Shown: one piece after another, positions 21,570 to 24,477 of the stretch | Numbering within the stretch: the stretch's first letter is position 1 | How the letters are laid out: the number at the start of each line of letters is the position of its first letter | Made by a program: the position numbers and the translations under genes | Notes under the pieces: model-generated | What the model was told of the DNA's origin: nothing | The model's database searches: none | The model's input: the letters and a program-made list of their open reading frames with translations, nothing else | Source of the DNA: Salpingoeca rosetta | Taxonomy: Eukaryota > Opisthokonta > Choanoflagellata > Craspedida > Salpingoecidae | Length of the DNA stretch: 24,477 nt | Reading direction: 5' to 3' | Assembly: GCF_000188695.1 (NCBI RefSeq) | Contig: NW_004754903.1 | Coordinates: forward strand, 626,947-651,423

Positions 21570-22197
21570 GGTGGGGGAGCCGCGCCTGTGGAGCAGCAAC
21601 GTGTCACGCTGTAGTTGTATGTATTGTCAGAATGAAGTTCCGTGCAGAGAACGTGCGTTGCCTTTCTTCTGTGCCGGTTGTCAATGGCACGTCAAACAAC
21701 CTCCTCAATTCAAAAATATATGCGAGTGGAGGGAAGGTCAAGAGTTTGTCGGAGCAGCGGATCAACAGCCTCGTAGCACAGGCACGAAGCGTTTGAGTCG
21801 ATCCAGAAGGTCAGAAAGCAAAGTTCAGGAAGTTAGCTTATCAAGTGCACAGCGAACCACGCAGATGCGCTGTGGGATGGTCTGAAAGAAGCGTTGGCTG
21901 CGCGTGGTGTCTTGTTGTTTGTGGGGTTGGTCGGTCTGTATGGTGGGCTGTTGTTGTGGTTGTTGTGTTGTTGTGTGTTGTGTTTGTATGATGAGGGAAG
22001 GGAAGAAGGGTGGGGGGCTTGTGTGTATGAAAAAGTTGCCACGGAGATTATTCGCCATATCTTCAAATAAACGAATGAGTTAAGAGCGCATCGAATTGAA
22101 ACTTCAGCAGGGTTACTTTTTTTTATGAGTTGCTGAAGGCGGACGTTGCGGGCGACGACACACACTCACCCTCAACCCTCTGCCTGCGACAGCGACG
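21570..22197. promoter_or_regulatory. Divergent intergenic region between genes C and D
   Basis: This 628-bp gap lies between the start codons of two divergent genes and must hold both promoters and 5' UTRs. It lacks the long CA/TG tracts that fill the introns. It has GTT/TGT-rich DNA at about 21900-21985 and a T8 run near 22115. No TATA box or initiator was recognised. An AATAAA at 22066-22071 has no upstream plus-strand gene that would use it. Confidence 0.5.
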
Positions 22198-23818
22198 ATG
22201 ATCATCTGCATTGGGCCCGTGTGCATCCCGCTTTGGGGCCTGTTCCCCTTCCTCTTGGTTCTGCTCTCAAAGGCATGGGCAAAGATCAAGTCTTGGTGAG
22301 GCAAAACAAATCATGACTGTGGTGTAAATGTGCGTGTGTGCGTGTGTGCGTGTTTGTGTGTGTTCGTGATTGTGTGAGAGAGAGTGCGTGTTTGTGTGTG
22401 TGCGTGTGCGTGTGCGTGTGCATGTGCATGTGCATGTGCGTGTTTGTGTGCGTGTGCGTGTTTGTGTGCGTGTGTGTGTGCGTGTGCGTGTGTGTGTGCG
22501 TGTGCGTGTGCGTGTGCGTGTGCGTGTGCGTGTGCGTGTGCGTGTGTTTGTGTGTGTGTGCATGTGCGTGTGGTGCGTGCGTGTGCGCGTGCGTGTGCGC
22601 GTGCTTGTGTGCGTATGCTTGTGTGCGTGTGCGTGTGCGCGTGCTTGTGTGCGTATGCTTGTGTGCGTATGCGTGTGCGTGCGACAACGTCTCCCGCATG
22701 TGCGTGTGCAGTGCGCTGCCGTTCATTGCCCAGCCACCAACGCGTTGATGCCTACGCCTTTCCTCTTTGCTTTGTGTGCGCGCGTGCAGGCTCGGGATTG
22801 AGACTGCGGCAGCACCGGAGACACCGGCAGAGGAGCAGAAGGAGACTACAAGCAACGTCCTCCACAGCGACAAGGACGACAAGGGCACCAGGAAGACTGC
22901 GATTGAGGCCAGCAGCGGCGATGCCACCGAGGAGGCGGCATCAAAGGCAGCGTCAGACACAGACGGCCTGCGTGCCAGGAAACCAGACAAGTTCAAGGCG
23001 GTGGTGCAAGTGGAGAGTGTCAAACACTTTCAGGACCTGATGCGGGAAGCCACGGACAAAGGTGATGTCATATCATGCCCTGCACATGCAAGCGGAAGAG
23101 AAGAGAAAGGAGAAGAGAAAGGATAAGAGAAAGGAGGAGGAGGAGGAGGAGGAGGAGGAAGGGAGGGCGCTGCTGCTTTGCTAAATGTGGCGGTGTGGTC
23201 ATTTGTGTTGAGGGTGTGGTGTTGAGGGTGTGGTGCGTTGGCGATAGTTTTGGAGTGGCATTCGTGTCATGCGCAGGTGTTGTGTGACGGAGTCCATCTG
23301 CTCACACGTTGATGGCGTGTGCACGGTGCGCAGGCTGGCCACTCGTCGTCAAGTTTACGGCTGTCTGGTGCAAGCCCTGCAAGGCAATTCAGCCGCACTA
23401 CCAGCAGCTCGCCGCCAAGCTCCCAGGCATCTTCCTGCAGGTGGACGTGGACGAGGTGGATGAGCTGGCTGACCGTTATCGTGTCAACGCCCTGCCCACC
23501 TTCCTCGTCGTCAAAGACAGAAAGCGGGTGCGACGCATGTGATGTGTTTGTGATGTGTTTGAGTGTGTGTGATGTGTGTGTGATGTGTTTGAGTGTGTGT
23601 GATGTGTTTGAGTGTGTGTGTGTGTGTGTGTGTGTGGAATGCAGTCGCTGCGTGCACCATGAACGATACCACAGCTCACACTACCCGCCTCCTGCTTCTT
23701 TTCCTTCGCGTCTCACGCCACGCCGTCGTCAACCACCTGTTGTGTGCCATAGCTGTTCTCGAGTGTTGTCATTTCCCAGGAGGAGCTCACGAGTGTTCTG
23801 CAGCAGCACTGCTCATAA
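22198..23818 (+). CDS. Membrane-anchored thioredoxin-like protein (gene D)
   Basis: Exons inferred are 22198-22295, 22790-23061, 23334-23527 and probably 23780-23818. Phases agree (2, 1, 0) and the product is about 200 residues. Residues 1-32 (MIICIGPVCIPLWGLFPFLL then VLLSKAWAKIKSW) form a hydrophobic anchor, loosely like the CIP-containing N-terminus of UPF0729/C18orf32 proteins. A Lys/Glu/Ala-rich linker (~34-95) follows. The thioredoxin fold then shows KPDKFKAVVQVESVKHFQDL, VVKFTAVWCKPCKAIQPHY (active site WCKPC at 135-139), VDVDEVDELADRYRVNALP and TFLVVKDRKR. The cis-proline (ALPTF) is present. CKPC is an unusual but known variant of CGPC. The last exon gives EELTSVLQQHCS, which suits the final thioredoxin helix, but the usual V-x-x-x-x-G-A strand before it is missing. 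The third exon reads on to a stop at 23540-23542 if unspliced, so the end of the gene is uncertain. Confidence 0.75.
22328..22680. repeat. 350-bp (TG)n/(TGTGCG)n tract, intron 1 of gene D
   Basis: The longest dinucleotide-type tract in the window, mixing TG, TGCG and TTTG units, including a run of GTGTGC hexamers near 22490-22545. It begins about 30 bp after the donor at 22296. Confidence 0.95.
23107..23163. repeat. Purine (GGA)n/(GAGAAAG)n tract, intron 2 of gene D
   Basis: A purine-only stretch with repeated GAGAAAGGA and then GGAGGAGGA units. This intron lacks a TG or CA tract. Confidence 0.9.
23539..23636. repeat. (TG)n and GTGATGTGTTTGA repeats, intron 3 of gene D
   Basis: Several TGTGATGTGTTTGAG units followed by a pure TG run at about 23609-23636, on the donor side of the intron. 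Confidence 0.9.
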
Positions 23819-23913
23819 CCAGTCTTGCCAACGACGACGATGATGATGATGATGCTCATTCCACCCACGCAAACGCCCCTAATCCCTACTACCACTCTTC
23901 AGGTTGCGTTACG

Positions 23914-23919
23914 ATTAAA
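23914..23919 (+). terminator. Possible polyadenylation signal (ATTAAA) for gene D
   Basis: ATTAAA lies 95 bp after the inferred TAA at 23816-23818, at a sensible distance for a 3' UTR. A six-base match alone is weak evidence. Confidence 0.35.
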
Positions 23920-24116
23920 CGATATATTGCAGAGTTGAAGTGATGTTGTGTGTGTGTGTGTGTGCGTGTGTGCGCGTGTGTGTGCAAACTCCATCCAAGT
24001 CTCGAGCGCATGTGCTTGACGAGTGGACATGATGCGAGTCATGTCACCAGCTTCTATCACAATGGCGTTTATGTACAACAAAAGGTAGAGCAGAACAAGG
24101 AACAGGAAAGACACGT

Positions 24117-24141
24117 GCAAGCAAGCAAGCAAGCAAGCAAG
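24117..24141. repeat. (GCAA)6 tetranucleotide repeat
   Basis: Six GCAA units with one extra G, in the 3' flank of gene D. Confidence 0.95.
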
Positions 24142-24214
24142 GGCGATGGGATGATGTGAAACGCATTCTTCACCTCCGACACGACTGAACACACACACAC
24201 ACACACACACACAC

Positions 24215-24259
24215 ATGGCGGAGAAGCTTGGAGCTAGTAGCAAGGAAGCAGAAAAAAGG
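24215..24259 (+). CDS. Candidate first coding exon of a further gene
   Basis: ATG at 24215 opens a 15-codon reading frame, MAEKLGASSKEAEKR. It ends at a strong donor, G|GTAAGC at 24260, and the following DNA becomes CA-rich toward the right edge, as the 3' ends of introns do elsewhere here. It follows the 3' end of gene D by about 300 bp. Without the next exon this remains a guess; a chance ATG with a chance donor would look the same. Confidence 0.25.
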
Positions 24260-24378
24260 GTAAGCAGCATATATGCAACCGTTTGCTTTCAAGGATGAAC
24301 AAGCACCTACACAGACACAGGCAGGCGTGCAGGAAGGCAAGTCAATGCCAATCAACAAAGAAGCACATACGCAGACAG

Positions 24379-24441
24379 GCAATGACACACAGACACACAC
24401 AGACACAGAAACACACACACACACGCACACACACACACACA

Positions 24442-24477
<36 letters not shown>
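24379..24477. repeat. (CA)n tract at the right edge
   Basis: CA run broken by GACA and CGCA units and continuing out of the window. Confidence 0.95.

Larger units (their letters stand above)
23819..24214. other. 3' flank of gene D, no gene seen
   Basis: This stretch contains a (GAT)n-like run near 23836-23852, the possible polyadenylation signal, a TG tract at 23945-23982, a GCAA tetranucleotide repeat and a CA tract at 24188-24214. The open frames across it are low-complexity. Confidence 0.5.

Noticed and set aside
22066..22071. AATAAA as a polyadenylation signal on the plus strand
   Set aside because: No plus-strand gene ends upstream of it; it lies between two divergent genes and is probably chance.
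21825..22165. 110-codon minus-strand frame between genes C and D
   Set aside because: Low-complexity Asn/Thr/Gln/Pro composition, no domain, and located in a divergent promoter region.
22338..22801. Overlapping Cys/Val- and His/Thr-rich open frames across TG and CA tracts, here and elsewhere
   Set aside because: They are products of dinucleotide repeats, which stay open in all frames. They lie in introns or spacers.
1..24477. Tandem repeats as CRISPR, transposon ends or telomere-like DNA
   Set aside because: The repeats are simple dinucleotides without unique spacers, terminal inverted repeats, target duplications or transposase genes.

Overview
The window looks like nuclear DNA of a unicellular eukaryote close to animals. 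A choanoflagellate such as Salpingoeca is the best guess. The reasons are GC-rich codon use, short introns with GT...AG ends packed with (TG)n/(CA)n microsatellites, head-to-head genes, and extracellular domains (cadherin-like, P/Homo B, Calx-beta-like, IPT/TIG, MRH) typical of that lineage. The taxon is inferred; nothing here proves it. All exon structures were built by hand from splice signals, codon phase and protein logic.

Layout, left to right. (1) Gene A, minus strand, 2788 down to 84 and off the left edge: eight exons encoding a signal peptide, an MRH lectin-type domain, an IPT/TIG domain and, after a ~10-residue linker, the D1 AAA+ module of an NSF-type ATPase up to its Walker A motif. 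This combination is the most surprising item here. (2) Gene B, plus strand, 3029-4118: four exons, a 161-residue leucine-rich-repeat protein, starting 240 bp from gene A. (3) A 716-bp convergent spacer. (4) Gene C, minus strand, 21569-4835: four exons, the last about 15 kb, encoding a ~5,282-residue type I membrane protein. It has a signal peptide, two Calx-beta-like domains, two P domains, a long cadherin-like array, Ser/Thr-rich linkers, two dibasic processing sites, one transmembrane helix and a ~590-residue low-complexity tail. (5) A 628-bp divergent spacer. (6) Gene D, plus strand, 22198-23818: an N-terminally anchored thioredoxin-like protein with a WCKPC active site and an unresolved 3' end. 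(7) A repeat-rich right edge with one weak candidate first exon at 24215.

A window-wide pattern is that 14 of 17 inferred introns contain TG or CA tracts. Read on the sense strand, TG tracts lie toward the 5' splice site and CA tracts toward the 3' splice site.

The genes do not form an obvious pathway. Genes A, C and D all have N-terminal hydrophobic segments and probably enter or face the secretory pathway. No RNA genes, CRISPR arrays or recognisable transposons were seen.
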